Source: Conexibacter arvalis
GTDB taxonomy: Bacteria; Actinomycetota; Thermoleophilia; Solirubrobacterales; Solirubrobacteraceae
DNA length: 64,000 nt
Assembly: GCF_014199525.1 (NCBI RefSeq)
Contig: NZ_JACHNU010000001.1
Span: 1,280,182-1,344,181, forward strand
Direction: 5' to 3'
The first letter of the stretch is position 1. Each line of letters begins with the position of its first letter. The notes under the pieces are model-generated. The model did not search any database. It was not told the origin of the DNA and was given only the letters and a program-made list of their open reading frames with translations. Position numbers and translations under genes: made by a program. Shown here piece by piece: positions 43,971 to 52,854 of this stretch.

Positions 43971-45299
43971 TCAGGGTGCGTAGACCGGCCCGGAAGCGGC
44001 CCGGGTCGAGGCGTAGCCGGCGTCGCCGGGCTCGTCGTCGTCGGTGAAGTTGAGGACCGTCCCGATCACGCGGCCGTTCGCGAAGCGCAGCTTCTCGAGC
44101 GCGGCGCCGACGGTCGAGGCGCGCGTTCTGTGCGCGGCGATCACGAACAGCGTCCCGTCGACGTGCGGCGCGATCAGGCGCGCGTCGCTGACCGGCAGCA
44201 CCGGCGGCGAGTCGATCAGCACCAGCGCCCCGCTCGCCTGCAGCTCCCGGATCACGTGGCGGAAGCGCACGTGCAGCATCTCCGTCGCGTTCGGCAGCGC
44301 CGGACCGCTCGGCAGGACGGAGAGGCCTTCGTAGTCGGTCTCCTGCAGCACCTCGGCGGGATCGGTGTCGGAGACGAGCAGCAGCGTCGAGACGCCGACC
44401 TCGTTGGCGACGCCGAAGACGTCGTGCTGGCGCGGGCGCCGCAGGTCGGCGTCGACGATCACGGTCGGTATCCCGAGCTGGCTGAAGGCGATGCCGAGGT
44501 TCGCGACGACCGTCGACTTGCCCTGCCCCTGCTCGGCGCTGGTGACCTGGATGATCGACGCCTTCTCGTCGAGCAGCAGCTCGATGTTGGTCCGCAGCGC
44601 GCGGAACTCCTCTTGGAGCCTGTCGAGCCGCGGGTCCTCCCAGACGATCGTCGTGCGGCCGCGGTGGAGCGCGCGGCTGCGCTCGATCCGCCCGATCACC
44701 GGCGTCTCGGTCACCTCGGCGAGGTCGCGCGAGGAGTCGATCGTCGCGCGGAAGGTCTCCAGCAGCAGCGCGAGCAGGACGGCCGCGATCGCGGCGAGCA
44801 CCGCGGCGAGCGTGATGATCAGCGGCGGCCGCGGCTGCAGCGGCGTCGAGGAGGGAGCGGGCTCGTTGACGATCGACGCGACGAGCAGGTCGTTGTCGTC
44901 GAGCGAGGCGATGAACGCTCTCGCCGTCGCGGTCGCCGTCTCCGCGGCGCCCTCGGGCGAGGTGTCCTTGGCGATGATGTCGAGGATGCCGCTGCCGGCC
45001 GCGGTCGAGGTGCTGACCTCGCCCGGGAGCGGCCCGCCGTAGAGCAGCTCGGCCGCTCTCTCGACCCGCTCGGAGGTCGCGATCGTCGCGTAGGTCGACA
45101 GCAGCGCCGAGAGGTTGTCCGACGGCAGGTAGTTCTGGCCCTGTCTCGGGCTGGGCGTGAAGGCGATCGTCGCGGTCGACTCGTAGCGCTTCGGCTGCGA
45201 GAAGGCGAACGCGGAGGCGAGCCCGACGCAGACGACGAAGAGCAGGGTGACGACCAGGCGCCGCTTCCAGACGACGGCGAGGAACTCTCGGAATTGCAT
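43971..45299 (-). CDS. Wzc/CapB-like chain-length regulator and BY-kinase-type ATPase
   Basis: 442 residues. An N-terminal Wzz domain flanked by membrane helices (about 15-33 and 158-181) is fused to a cytoplasmic P-loop domain: Walker A TSAEQGQGKST (253-263), Walker A' TVIVDADLRRP (279-289) and Walker B VLIDSPP. Typical BY-kinases end in a tyrosine cluster; here only two tyrosines lie near the end (GYASTRAASGPVY), so autokinase activity is uncertain. Role: control of polymer length and export. A TAGACT box ten bases before the ATG could give a very short leader within the operon. Confidence 0.85.
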   Translation of the reverse strand: MQFREFLAVVWKRRLVVTLLFVVCVGLASAFAFSQPKRYESTATIAFTPSPRQGQNYLPSDNLSALLSTYATIATSERVERAAELLYGGPLPGEVSTSTAAGSGILDIIAKDTSPEGAAETATATARAFIASLDDNDLLVASIVNEPAPSSTPLQPRPPLIITLAAVLAAIAAVLLALLLETFRATIDSSRDLAEVTETPVIGRIERSRALHRGRTTIVWEDPRLDRLQEEFRALRTNIELLLDEKASIIQVTSAEQGQGKSTVVANLGIAFSQLGIPTVIVDADLRRPRQHDVFGVANEVGVSTLLLVSDTDPAEVLQETDYEGLSVLPSGPALPNATEMLHVRFRHVIRELQASGALVLIDSPPVLPVSDARLIAPHVDGTLFVIAAHRTRASTVGAALEKLRFANGRVIGTVLNFTDDDEPGDAGYASTRAASGPVYAP

Positions 45300-45318
45300 C
45301 GGTCGGCGAAGTCTAGGG

Positions 45319-46467
45319 TCAGTGGGCGACGAGCTCGCCCGTCTCCTCGCGGGAATCGGCGGCGGCCGCGCCGGCGAGCCGGACGTAGATCGCCTCCCAG
45401 TCGCGCGCCATGCGGTCGGCGGAGAAGCGCCCGCGGCGCTCCCGCTGCCGCTCCAGCATGCGCTCGCGCAGCGCCGGATCGAGCAGGACGCCGCGCAGCA
45501 GCGCGACCGCGTCCTCCTCTGCGCTGCAGACCTGACGCGCCCCGACGATCTCGCGGTTGGCCGGGATGTCGGAGGCGACGACGACGACGTCGGCGGCCAG
45601 CGCCTCGAGCACGGCGAGCGGCTGCGCGTCCCACGCCGACCAGTGCAGCAGCGCGGTCGCCGCGGCCAGCTCCGCCGCGGCGTCGGCGTGCGACAGCCAG
45701 CCGGTCGCCGGAACGCCGTGGGCGGCGAGCGCGCGCAGGCCCGCGTCGCTGTCGGTGCCTCCGCCGATCCAGCGCACGTCGGCGACGTCCGTCAGGCGCG
45801 CGAGGATGCGGCCGGCCGCGTCGGGCTGGCGCGAGGCGTCGGCGCGGCCCATCGCGACGACGCGCGGCCGCTCGCGGTCGGGAGCCGGGCCCGGGGCGTC
45901 GAGCGCCGGGATGCCGTTGGCGACGACCGCCACGCGCGGCGCTCGGGCGACGTCGCGGGCCTGGGCGGCCTCGCTCTCGGAGACGGCGCCGACGAGCGTC
46001 GCGCGCCGCGCGACGAACCGCTCTATCGCGGCGTACAGGCGGCGCTTGGCGCGCGCGTCGGAGGAGCGGGCGAACGAGTAGCCGTGCGGGGTGTAGACGA
46101 TCGGCGCGCGGTCGCCGACGGAGAGCACCCCGACGACGCCGGTGAACGACGAGTGGAGGTGGACGACGTCCGGTCTCCAGTCGTCGACGACCTGGCGCAG
46201 CATCCGCGCGGCCGCGACGTGCTCGCGCGGCGTGCGCCGGCGCCACGGCAGCGCGAACAGCTCGATCCCCGGCCCGACGACCGCCTCGACGTCGGGCGGG
46301 GTCTCCGGCCGCTCGCCGTACGCGAGCGCGACGGCGTGGCCGGCGGCGGCGAGCCGCTGCGACAGCGGCGTGACGACGCCGAGGACCCCCGAGCCGAGCG
46401 ACTCGGCCACTTCGAGGATGCGCAATTGGCTCACGGATGATCTATCGGCAGCGGGCTGCTGGGGCAT
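45319..46467 (-). CDS. glycosyltransferase family 4
   Basis: 382 residues. N-terminal ESLGSGVLGVVTPLSQRL donor-site loop, HLHSSFTGVVG, YTPHGYSFAR, then a C-terminal domain with WSAWDAQPLAVLEALAA and ASDIPANREIV. The layout resembles WcaL/EpsF-type enzymes of exopolysaccharide loci. First gene of the minus-strand run towards 40392, divergent from the nucleotide-sugar dehydrogenase gene. Confidence 0.85.
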   Translation of the reverse strand: MPQQPAADRSSVSQLRILEVAESLGSGVLGVVTPLSQRLAAAGHAVALAYGERPETPPDVEAVVGPGIELFALPWRRRTPREHVAAARMLRQVVDDWRPDVVHLHSSFTGVVGVLSVGDRAPIVYTPHGYSFARSSDARAKRRLYAAIERFVARRATLVGAVSESEAAQARDVARAPRVAVVANGIPALDAPGPAPDRERPRVVAMGRADASRQPDAAGRILARLTDVADVRWIGGGTDSDAGLRALAAHGVPATGWLSHADAAAELAAATALLHWSAWDAQPLAVLEALAADVVVVASDIPANREIVGARQVCSAEEDAVALLRGVLLDPALRERMLERQRERRGRFSADRMARDWEAIYVRLAGAAAADSREETGELVAH

Positions 46468-46633
46468 GAACCGCCCTCCATGGCGGCGCGACCGGCACGA
46501 CCTTCATCCCGAAATCGTACGCCGGACGCCGACAGAAAGCACCCCGGGCGACGGTCGATCACCTACCATTACGCGGTGTGTTGGCGTGGTCGCGGCGTGT
46601 GGCGCGGGCCTGCGAAGACGGAGGGATGAGCGC

Positions 46634-47887
46634 ATGACGATCGGAGTCGTCGGGCTGGGCTACGTCGGGCTGCCGCTGGCGGTCGCCTTCGCGGAGGCCG
46701 GGGAGCGGGTGATCGCGGTCGACGCGAGCACGGTGCGGGTGGCGGCCGTCGCCGCGGGCCTGTCGGAGATCGAGGACGTCCCCTCCGCGCGGCTCGCCGC
46801 CGTCGGCGATGCGATCGCGGCGACGACCGACTACGGCGAGCTGACCGCGGCGGACGCGGTCCTGATCTGCGTCCCGACGCCGCTGACGCCCAACCGCGAG
46901 CCCGACCTCGGCGCGCTGCGCGCCGCCGGCGCGGCGCTCGCGCCCGTGCTGCGCCCCGGCCAGCTCGTGGTGCTGGAGTCGACGACCTTCCCCGGTACCA
47001 CGCGCGACCATCTGCGCCCGCTGCTCGAGGAGGGCTCGGGGCTGGTCGCCGGGCGCGACTTCCATCTCGCCTTCTCGCCCGAGCGGGTCGACCCCGGCCG
47101 CACCGACCACACGCTGCGGACGACGCCGAAGGTGCTCGGCGGGCTGACGCCGGGCTGCGCGGCGCGGACGCGCGCCGTCTACGAGCTGGTCTGCGACGAG
47201 CTCGTCGAGGTCTCCTCGCCGGAGGCGGCCGAGCTGGCGAAGCTGCTGGAGAACATCTTCCGCTCGGTCAACATCGCGCTCGTCAACGAGCTGGCGATCC
47301 TCACCGACAGGATGGGCATCGACGTCTGGGAGGTGATCGACGCCGCCGCGACCAAGCCGTACGGCTTCATGCGCTTCGACCCCGGGCCCGGGATGGGCGG
47401 CCACTGCCTGCCGGTCGATCCCTTCTACCTGACGTGGAGGGCGCGCGAGTTCGACTTCCAGACCGAGTTCATCGAGCTGGCCGGCAAGATCAACCAGGCG
47501 ATGCCCTACCACTGCCTCGAACGGGTCGAGCGGATCCTCAACGACGACGGCAGAGCGGTCAACGGCGCCCGGATCGCGATCCTTGGCGTCAGCTACAAGC
47601 CGGGGATCGGCGACGTGCGCGAGTCGCCGGCGCTGAAGCTGATCGACCTGCTGCTGCGGCGCGGCGCACGGCTCGGGTACCACGACCCGCACGTGCCCGA
47701 GCTCGAGCACGCCGGGCTCGTCTCGCAGCCGCTCGGCGAGCTGCTCGACGACGCCGACCTGGCGGTGATCGTCACCGCCCACCCCGGCGTCGACCACGGC
47801 CTCGCGCTCGAGCGCGCGCGCCAGGTGCTCGACCTGCGGGGCGTCACGCGGCGCGGCGCGCTCGCCGGCGCGGCGGTGCTGCTGTAG
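46634..47887 (+). CDS. UDP-sugar (UDP-glucose / UDP-N-acetylmannosamine type) dehydrogenase
   Basis: 417 residues. NAD motif GVVGLGYVGLPLAVAFAEAG at the N terminus, VPTPLT, ESTTFPGTT, AFSPERVDPGR, the central ELAKLLENIFRSVNIALVNE helix and the catalytic cysteine in GMGGHCLPVDPFYL. The C-terminal domain has VSYKPGIGDVRESP. This is the WbpA/WecC/TuaD class, which makes a UDP-uronic acid by two NAD-dependent oxidations. The AFSPERVDPG variant is commoner in the N-acetylhexosamine branch. GGAGGG lies eight bases before the ATG. Confidence 0.9.
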   Translation: MTIGVVGLGYVGLPLAVAFAEAGERVIAVDASTVRVAAVAAGLSEIEDVPSARLAAVGDAIAATTDYGELTAADAVLICVPTPLTPNREPDLGALRAAGAALAPVLRPGQLVVLESTTFPGTTRDHLRPLLEEGSGLVAGRDFHLAFSPERVDPGRTDHTLRTTPKVLGGLTPGCAARTRAVYELVCDELVEVSSPEAAELAKLLENIFRSVNIALVNELAILTDRMGIDVWEVIDAAATKPYGFMRFDPGPGMGGHCLPVDPFYLTWRAREFDFQTEFIELAGKINQAMPYHCLERVERILNDDGRAVNGARIAILGVSYKPGIGDVRESPALKLIDLLLRRGARLGYHDPHVPELEHAGLVSQPLGELLDDADLAVIVTAHPGVDHGLALERARQVLDLRGVTRRGALAGAAVLL

Positions 47888-47909
47888 GGCGGGTCCCGGC
47901 ACGCGCCGG

Positions 47910-47915
47910 TAGGGT
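47910..47915 (+). promoter_or_regulatory. -10 box (TAGGGT), leaderless type
   Basis: TAGGGT ends 7 bases before GTG 47923. The same bases could serve as a weak ribosome site for that GTG. Confidence 0.45.
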
Positions 47916-47922
47916 GTCCGCC

Positions 47923-48858
47923 GTGCGCGCGCTCGTCACCGGCGGTGCCGGCTTCATCGGGTCGAATCTCGTCGACGCGCTCCAGGCGCGCGGCGCCGAC
48001 GTGACCGTGCTCGACGACCTCTCGACCGGCCGCCGCGCGAACCTCGACGACGCGCTCGCGCGCGGGGCCCGGCTGATCGAGGCCGACGTCGTCGACGGCG
48101 AGGCGGTCACAGCCGCCTTCGCCGCGGCGCGCCCGGAGGTCGTCTTCCACCTCGCCGCCCAGATCGACGTCCGCCGCTCGGTCGCCGACCCGGCGCGCGA
48201 CGCGCGCATCAACGTCGAGGGGACGGTCAACGTGCTCGCCGCCGCCCATGCCGCGGGCGCGCGGCGGCTGGTCTTCTCCTCGACCGGCGGGGCGATCTAC
48301 GGCGAGGCCGACGTCGTCCCGACGCCGGAGGAGGCGCCGGTCCGCGCGATCTCGCCCTACGGCCGCGCCAAGCACGCGGCCGAGGGCTACTGCGCGCTCT
48401 ACGAGCAGCTCCACGGCCTCTCGACGATCGCGCTCCGCTACAGCAACGTCTACGGCCCCCGGCAGGACCCGCTCGGCGAGGGCGGCGTGGTGGCGATCTT
48501 CAGCGGCCGGCGGCTTGCCGGCGAGGCGCCGGTCGTCTACGGCGACGGCCTGCAGACGCGCGACTACCTCCACGTCGACGACGTCGTGCGCGCCAACCTG
48601 CTGGCCGCCGAGCGCGAGGCGACCGGCGTGGCGAACGTCGGCAGCGGCGTCGAGACGACGGTGCTCGACCTCGTCGATGTCTTCGCGCAGCTCGGCGGCG
48701 ACGACCCGTTCGAGCCGCGCTTCGAGCCGCCGCGGCCTGGCGAGGTCAGGCGCAGCTGCCTCGACGCGGCCCGTGCTGCGGAGCTGCTCGGCTGGGAGCC
48801 GCGGATCGACCTCGCCGTGGGCGTGCGCGACACGCTCGCGACGCTCGCCGCCGCCTGA
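47923..48858 (+). CDS. NAD-dependent epimerase (UDP-glucose 4-epimerase type)
   Basis: 311 residues from GTG 47923 (GTG 47914 is in frame). NAD motif TGGAGFIGSN, DDLSTGRRAN, HLAAQIDVRRSV, catalytic SSTGGAIYGE and tyrosine/lysine in SPYGRAKHAAE, then RYSNVYGPRQDP. These are the classical features of bacterial GalE/WbpP-like epimerases. With the dehydrogenase upstream it can supply two related activated sugars. Confidence 0.9.
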   Translation: MRALVTGGAGFIGSNLVDALQARGADVTVLDDLSTGRRANLDDALARGARLIEADVVDGEAVTAAFAAARPEVVFHLAAQIDVRRSVADPARDARINVEGTVNVLAAAHAAGARRLVFSSTGGAIYGEADVVPTPEEAPVRAISPYGRAKHAAEGYCALYEQLHGLSTIALRYSNVYGPRQDPLGEGGVVAIFSGRRLAGEAPVVYGDGLQTRDYLHVDDVVRANLLAAEREATGVANVGSGVETTVLDLVDVFAQLGGDDPFEPRFEPPRPGEVRRSCLDAARAAELLGWEPRIDLAVGVRDTLATLAAA

Positions 48859-48941
48859 GCTCCTCCGCGCGCGTCGGCGTCCCGGCCATCCGCCGGCACG
48901 GCGGGCGCATCGGCGCTCTTCTCTGGCGGCAGCCGTTCGTC

Positions 48942-48947
48942 TAGGAT
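48942..48947 (+). promoter_or_regulatory. -10 box (TAGGAT) of the carrier-protein operon
   Basis: TAGGAT ends 8 bases before the ATG at 48956, the first gene of a five-gene overlapping unit. Confidence 0.5.
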
Positions 48948-48955
48948 CGGGTCGG

Positions 48956-49924
48956 ATGATCGTCCTGATCGTGGCAGAGGAGGCCGCAGGCGTTCAGGCG
49001 TTGCGATGCGTCGGGGGCCGCGACGACGTGCGGATCGCGGCGGTGCTGACCTCGCAGGACGACCGTCGCGGCGCCTCCGTCGCCGGCGCGGCCGCGCGGC
49101 TCGGGCTGCCGCTGCGCGATCCGCGGCTTGTCCGCTCGCCCGACTTCGCCGGCTGGATCGAGGAGGCCGGCGTCGACCTGCTGCTGAACGTCCACTCGCT
49201 CGAGATCGCCGACGCCGCCGTCGCCGCCGCGCCGCGGATCGGCAGCTTCAACCTCCATCCGGGCCCGCTGCCGGAGCTCGCCGGCCTCAACGCCCCGAGC
49301 TGGGCGATCTGCGCGGGGCGCGACCGCCACGCGGTCACCCTCCACTGGATGATGGCCGGCGTCGACACCGGCCCGATCGCCTACGAGGCGTGGTTCGACG
49401 TCGCCCCCTCGGACACCGGCCTGCGCGTCAGCGCCAACTGCGTCCGGCACGGGATCCCGCTGCTGGAGCGGCTGCTCGCCGACGCCCGCCGCGGCGCCGA
49501 CGCGATCCCGGCGCGCGAGCAGGACCTCGCACGCCGCCGCTGGCACGGGCGGGAGGCGCCCTACGAGGGGCGGGTGCCGTGGGGGCTGCCGGCCCGCGCC
49601 GTCGTCGACTTCGTGCGCGCGAGCGACTACGCGCCGTTCCCGTCGCCGTGGGGGCGTCCCCGCGCGACGCTCGACGGCGTCGAGCTCGAGGTCGTCGGCG
49701 CGGCGCGCAGCGGCGAGCGGGCCGACGCGCCGCCCGGGACGATCGGCGCCGCGCGCGACGACGGCGTCCCCGTCGCCGCCGCCGACGAGTGGGTGCTGGT
49801 GCAGCGACTGCGACGCGACGGCGAGCGCGCCGCGCCGGCGGAAGCGCTGCCGGCCGGGCGGCGCTTCGCCGTCGAGGACCACCGATCGGTTGACCGCACG
49901 AGCGAGGAGGTTGGGCTCCCGTGA
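48956..49924 (+). CDS. formyltransferase (Fmt-like), first gene of carrier-protein operon
   Basis: 322 residues. The catalytic triad of 10-formyltetrahydrofolate formyltransferases is intact: Asn99 and His101 in SFNLHPGPLPEL and Asp137 in AGVDTGPI. After the catalytic domain (about 1-190) a C-terminal OB-like domain follows (PSPWGRPRATLDG, about 215-280). It is not the housekeeping fmt by context. Similar enzymes formylate amino-sugars or amino groups of carrier-bound substrates. The stop overlaps the next start (GTGA). Confidence 0.82.
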   Translation: MIVLIVAEEAAGVQALRCVGGRDDVRIAAVLTSQDDRRGASVAGAAARLGLPLRDPRLVRSPDFAGWIEEAGVDLLLNVHSLEIADAAVAAAPRIGSFNLHPGPLPELAGLNAPSWAICAGRDRHAVTLHWMMAGVDTGPIAYEAWFDVAPSDTGLRVSANCVRHGIPLLERLLADARRGADAIPAREQDLARRRWHGREAPYEGRVPWGLPARAVVDFVRASDYAPFPSPWGRPRATLDGVELEVVGAARSGERADAPPGTIGAARDDGVPVAAADEWVLVQRLRRDGERAAPAEALPAGRRFAVEDHRSVDRTSEEVGLP

Positions 49925-50955
49925 GCACGCTTGGGACGAACTCCGGCACGAGAGGGGACGCGGCGCTGCGCGTCTTCTCGACGACCCCGCAGTCGAAGGA
50001 CCTCGGCCCGGAGGAGTACGCGCGGCGCGTCGCCGACGTGGCGCGCTGGAGCGAGGAGGCCGGCTGCGAGGGGATCCTCGTCTACACCGACAACGGCATC
50101 GTCGATCCGTGGCTCGTCTCGCAGCTGATCCTCCAGAGCACCGAGCGGCTCTGCCCGCTCGTCGCCGTGCAGCCGGTCTACATGCACCCCTACAGCGTCG
50201 CGAAGATGGTCACGTCGCTGGCCTACCTGCACAACCGCAGGGTGTGGCTCAACATGCTCGCGGGCGGCTTCAAGAACGACCTCGTCGCGCTCGGCGACGA
50301 GACGCCCCACGACGAGCGCTACGCGCGCACGACCGAGTACACGCGGATCGTGCTGGAGCTGCTGCGCGGCGAGCGGCCGGTCTCGCTCGACGGCGCCTAT
50401 TACCACGTCTCCAACCTCAAGCTGACGCCGCCGCTGCCGCCCGAGCTGATGCCGGGCGTGCTCGTCTCGGGCTCCTCCCCGGCGGGGCTGGCGGCGGCCG
50501 AGGCGCTCGACGCGACGCCGGTCAAGTATCCGCACCCGCCCGGCGAGGAGGAGCCGTCCGACGGGCGCGAGTTCGGCGTGCGGATCGGGATCGTCGCGCG
50601 CGACAGCGAGGAGGAGGCGTGGCGGGTCGCGCTCGAGCGCTTCCCGGAGGATCGCGCCGGCCAGATCACGCAGAAGCTGGCGATGCAGGTCTCCGACTCC
50701 CACTGGCACAAGCAGCTGTCGCAGCGGCTCGACGGCGACGGCGCAAGACGCAGCCCCTACTGGCTCGGCCCGTTCCAGAACTACAGAACCTTCTGCCCCT
50801 ACCTCGTCGGCGACCACGGGACCGTCGCCGACCTCGTCGCCGGCTACCGCGCGATCGGCGCGAGCACGATCATCCTCGACATCCCGCCCTCGCGCGAGGA
50901 GCTGGAGCAGATCGAGCACGTGCTCGCGCTCGCGCAGGCCAGGGAAAGGAGCTGA
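49921..50955 (+). CDS. luciferase-like (LLM) flavin-dependent monooxygenase
   Basis: 344 residues. Bacterial luciferase/alkanesulfonate monooxygenase barrel: ILVYTDNGIVDPW, HPYSVAKMVTSLAYLHNRRVWLNMLAGGF, and SGSSPAGLAAAEAL for FMN phosphate binding. In SsuD-type enzymes reduced flavin is supplied by a separate reductase, none of which is nearby. LLM proteins next to formyltransferase and adenylation enzymes recall MupA/Atu3671-type monooxygenases in natural-product pathways, which act on carrier-bound substrates. One base separates it from the adenylation gene. Confidence 0.82.
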   Translation: MSTLGTNSGTRGDAALRVFSTTPQSKDLGPEEYARRVADVARWSEEAGCEGILVYTDNGIVDPWLVSQLILQSTERLCPLVAVQPVYMHPYSVAKMVTSLAYLHNRRVWLNMLAGGFKNDLVALGDETPHDERYARTTEYTRIVLELLRGERPVSLDGAYYHVSNLKLTPPLPPELMPGVLVSGSSPAGLAAAEALDATPVKYPHPPGEEEPSDGREFGVRIGIVARDSEEEAWRVALERFPEDRAGQITQKLAMQVSDSHWHKQLSQRLDGDGARRSPYWLGPFQNYRTFCPYLVGDHGTVADLVAGYRAIGASTIILDIPPSREELEQIEHVLALAQARERS

Positions 50956-50956
50956 G

Positions 50957-52591
50957 ATGCTGCTCCAGGACCACGCGGCGCGCGCCGCCGAGGCGCGCGG
51001 GGAGGCGGTCGCGCTCGCGATGGGCGACGAGCGCCTCGCCTACGCCGAGCTCGAGACGCTCAGCGACCGCCTCGCCGCCCAGCTCGCCGACCGCGGCGTC
51101 GCGCGCGGCGACCGCGTCGGGCTGCTGATCCCGAAGCGGCCGTCCGCGATCGTCGCGATGCACGCCGTGCTCAAGGCCGGCGCCGCCTACGTGCCGCTCG
51201 ACGCCGAGAGCCCGCCGCAGCGGCTCGCGCGGATCGTCTCCGCGGCCGAGCCGAGCATGCTGCTGGCGGTCCCGGAGGCGGCCGGGCGGCTGGAGGGGCT
51301 CGCCGGGGAGCTGGCGCTGCCGCCGGTCGGCTCGGTCGAGGCCGATCGGATCGTCGGCGCCGACGGCGCGCCGCTCGGCGTCTTCGCGCGCGGCGACTGG
51401 GACAGCCCGGCGGCCGTCGCGCCGGGCGTCCGCGTCGACCCGAGCGAGCCGGCCCACCTGCTGTTCACCTCCGGCTCGACCGGCGCGCCGAAGGGCGTCG
51501 TCATCACGCACGCGATGGTGCTCGCCTTCGTCGACTGGGCGGTGCGCGAGTTCGGCACCAAGCCCTCCGACCGCATCTCCGGCCATCCGCCGCTCCACTT
51601 CGACCTGTCGACCTTCGACATCTACGCGACCTTCGCGGCCGGCGCCGAGCTGCACCTCGTGCCGCCGTCGCTGAGCGTCGACCCGCGCGCGCTCGCGCGC
51701 TTCATCCGCGAGCGCGAGCTGACGCAGTGGTTCTCGGTCCCGTCGGTGCTGACCTACATGGCGAAGTTCGACGCCGTCGAGCAGGACGACTTCCCGGCGC
51801 TCGAGCGGCTGCTGTGGTGCGGCGAGGTGCTGCCGACGCCGGTCCTCTGCCACTGGATGCGGAAGCTGCCGCACGTCCGCTTCACCAACCTCTACGGCCC
51901 GACCGAGGCGACGATCGCCAGCAGCCACCACACGCTGCCGTCGATCCCGGCCGACGAGACGCTGCCGGTCCCGATCGGCGTCGCCTGCGACGGCGAGGAG
52001 CTGCTCGTGCTCGACGAGCGGCTGGCGCCCGTCCCGCCCGGCGAGATCGGCGACCTCTACATCGCCGGCGTCGGCCTCAGCCCCGGCTACTGGCGCGACG
52101 AGGAGAAGACGCGCGCCGCCTTCCTGCCCGACCCGCGCACGCCCGGCGGCGAGGGGCGGATCTACCGCACCGGCGATCTCGCCCGCGTCGACGACGACGG
52201 GGTCGTCCACTTCCTCGGCCGCGCCGACTCGCAGATCAAGAGCCGCGGCTACCGGATCGAGCTGGGCGAGATCGAGAGCGCGCTGAACGCCGTCGCGGGC
52301 GTGCGCGAGTGCGCGATCGTCGGCGTCGACGCCGGCGGCTTCGAGGGCACGGCGATCTGCGCGGCGTACGTGGGCTCCGACGGGCTGGGGCCGCCGCAGC
52401 TGCGCGGCGCGCTCGCCAGCGCGCTGCCGTCGTACATGCTGCCGGCGCGCTGGCTGGCGCTCGACGTGCTGCCGAAGAACCAGAACGGCAAGATCGACCG
52501 GCCGGCGCTGCGCGAGCGGTTCGTCGCGCAGCAGGCCGAGCAGGCAGCGGCGCGGGCGGCGCGCGCCGGCGGCCGGGAGCGGTCGCGATGA
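50957..52591 (+). CDS. amino-acid adenylation enzyme (DltA-like stand-alone A domain)
   Basis: 544 residues, the length of a free A domain. Core motifs: LLFTSGSTGAPKGVVITH (A3), HFDLSTFDIYATF (A4, with the aspartate that binds an alpha-amino group), NLYGPTEATIA (A5), YRTGDLARV (A7), GRADSQIKSRGYRIELGEIE (A8) and the catalytic lysine in NQNGKIDRPAL (A10). FDLS-x-x-DIY and the LWCGEVLP strand resemble D-alanine activating DltA more than typical NRPS domains. It should activate a small amino acid as the adenylate and load the carrier protein encoded next. AAGGAG precedes the ATG. Confidence 0.88.
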   Translation: MLLQDHAARAAEARGEAVALAMGDERLAYAELETLSDRLAAQLADRGVARGDRVGLLIPKRPSAIVAMHAVLKAGAAYVPLDAESPPQRLARIVSAAEPSMLLAVPEAAGRLEGLAGELALPPVGSVEADRIVGADGAPLGVFARGDWDSPAAVAPGVRVDPSEPAHLLFTSGSTGAPKGVVITHAMVLAFVDWAVREFGTKPSDRISGHPPLHFDLSTFDIYATFAAGAELHLVPPSLSVDPRALARFIRERELTQWFSVPSVLTYMAKFDAVEQDDFPALERLLWCGEVLPTPVLCHWMRKLPHVRFTNLYGPTEATIASSHHTLPSIPADETLPVPIGVACDGEELLVLDERLAPVPPGEIGDLYIAGVGLSPGYWRDEEKTRAAFLPDPRTPGGEGRIYRTGDLARVDDDGVVHFLGRADSQIKSRGYRIELGEIESALNAVAGVRECAIVGVDAGGFEGTAICAAYVGSDGLGPPQLRGALASALPSYMLPARWLALDVLPKNQNGKIDRPALRERFVAQQAEQAAARAARAGGRERSR

Positions 52592-52854
52592 GCGGCCCCC
52601 AGGCGCTGGAGCCGATCGTCGGCGACCTGATCCGCGAGGCGATCCAGGTCGACGTCCCGGCAGTCGACACCGACCTGATCGAGACCGGCCTGCTCGACTC
52701 GCTCGCGCTCGTCACGCTGATCACCGAGCTGGAGCGGGAATTCGGCTTCCAGCTGCCGCTCGACGACTTCGACGTCGAGCGGTTCCGGACGGTCGAGCGG
52801 ATCGCCGCGTTCGTCGCCGAGCATCGGCCGGAGGCCGAGGGGAGCGCAGCATGA
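52588..52854 (+). CDS. acyl/peptidyl carrier protein
   Basis: 88 residues. Four-helix carrier protein with the 4'-phosphopantetheine serine in GLLDSLALVTL (Ser38). Acidic helix II. Starts inside the adenylation stop codon (ATGA) and stops inside the acyltransferase start (ATGA), so stoichiometric coupled synthesis is likely. It would carry the activated amino acid or its oxidised/formylated form. Confidence 0.88.
   Translation: MSGPQALEPIVGDLIREAIQVDVPAVDTDLIETGLLDSLALVTLITELEREFGFQLPLDDFDVERFRTVERIAAFVAEHRPEAEGSAA

Noticed and set aside
46626-46637. Three-codon mini-ORF (MSA) overlapping the dehydrogenase ATG
   Set aside because: The GGAGGG site touches its ATG with no spacing but is ideally spaced for the real ATG at 46634, so it is probably chance.
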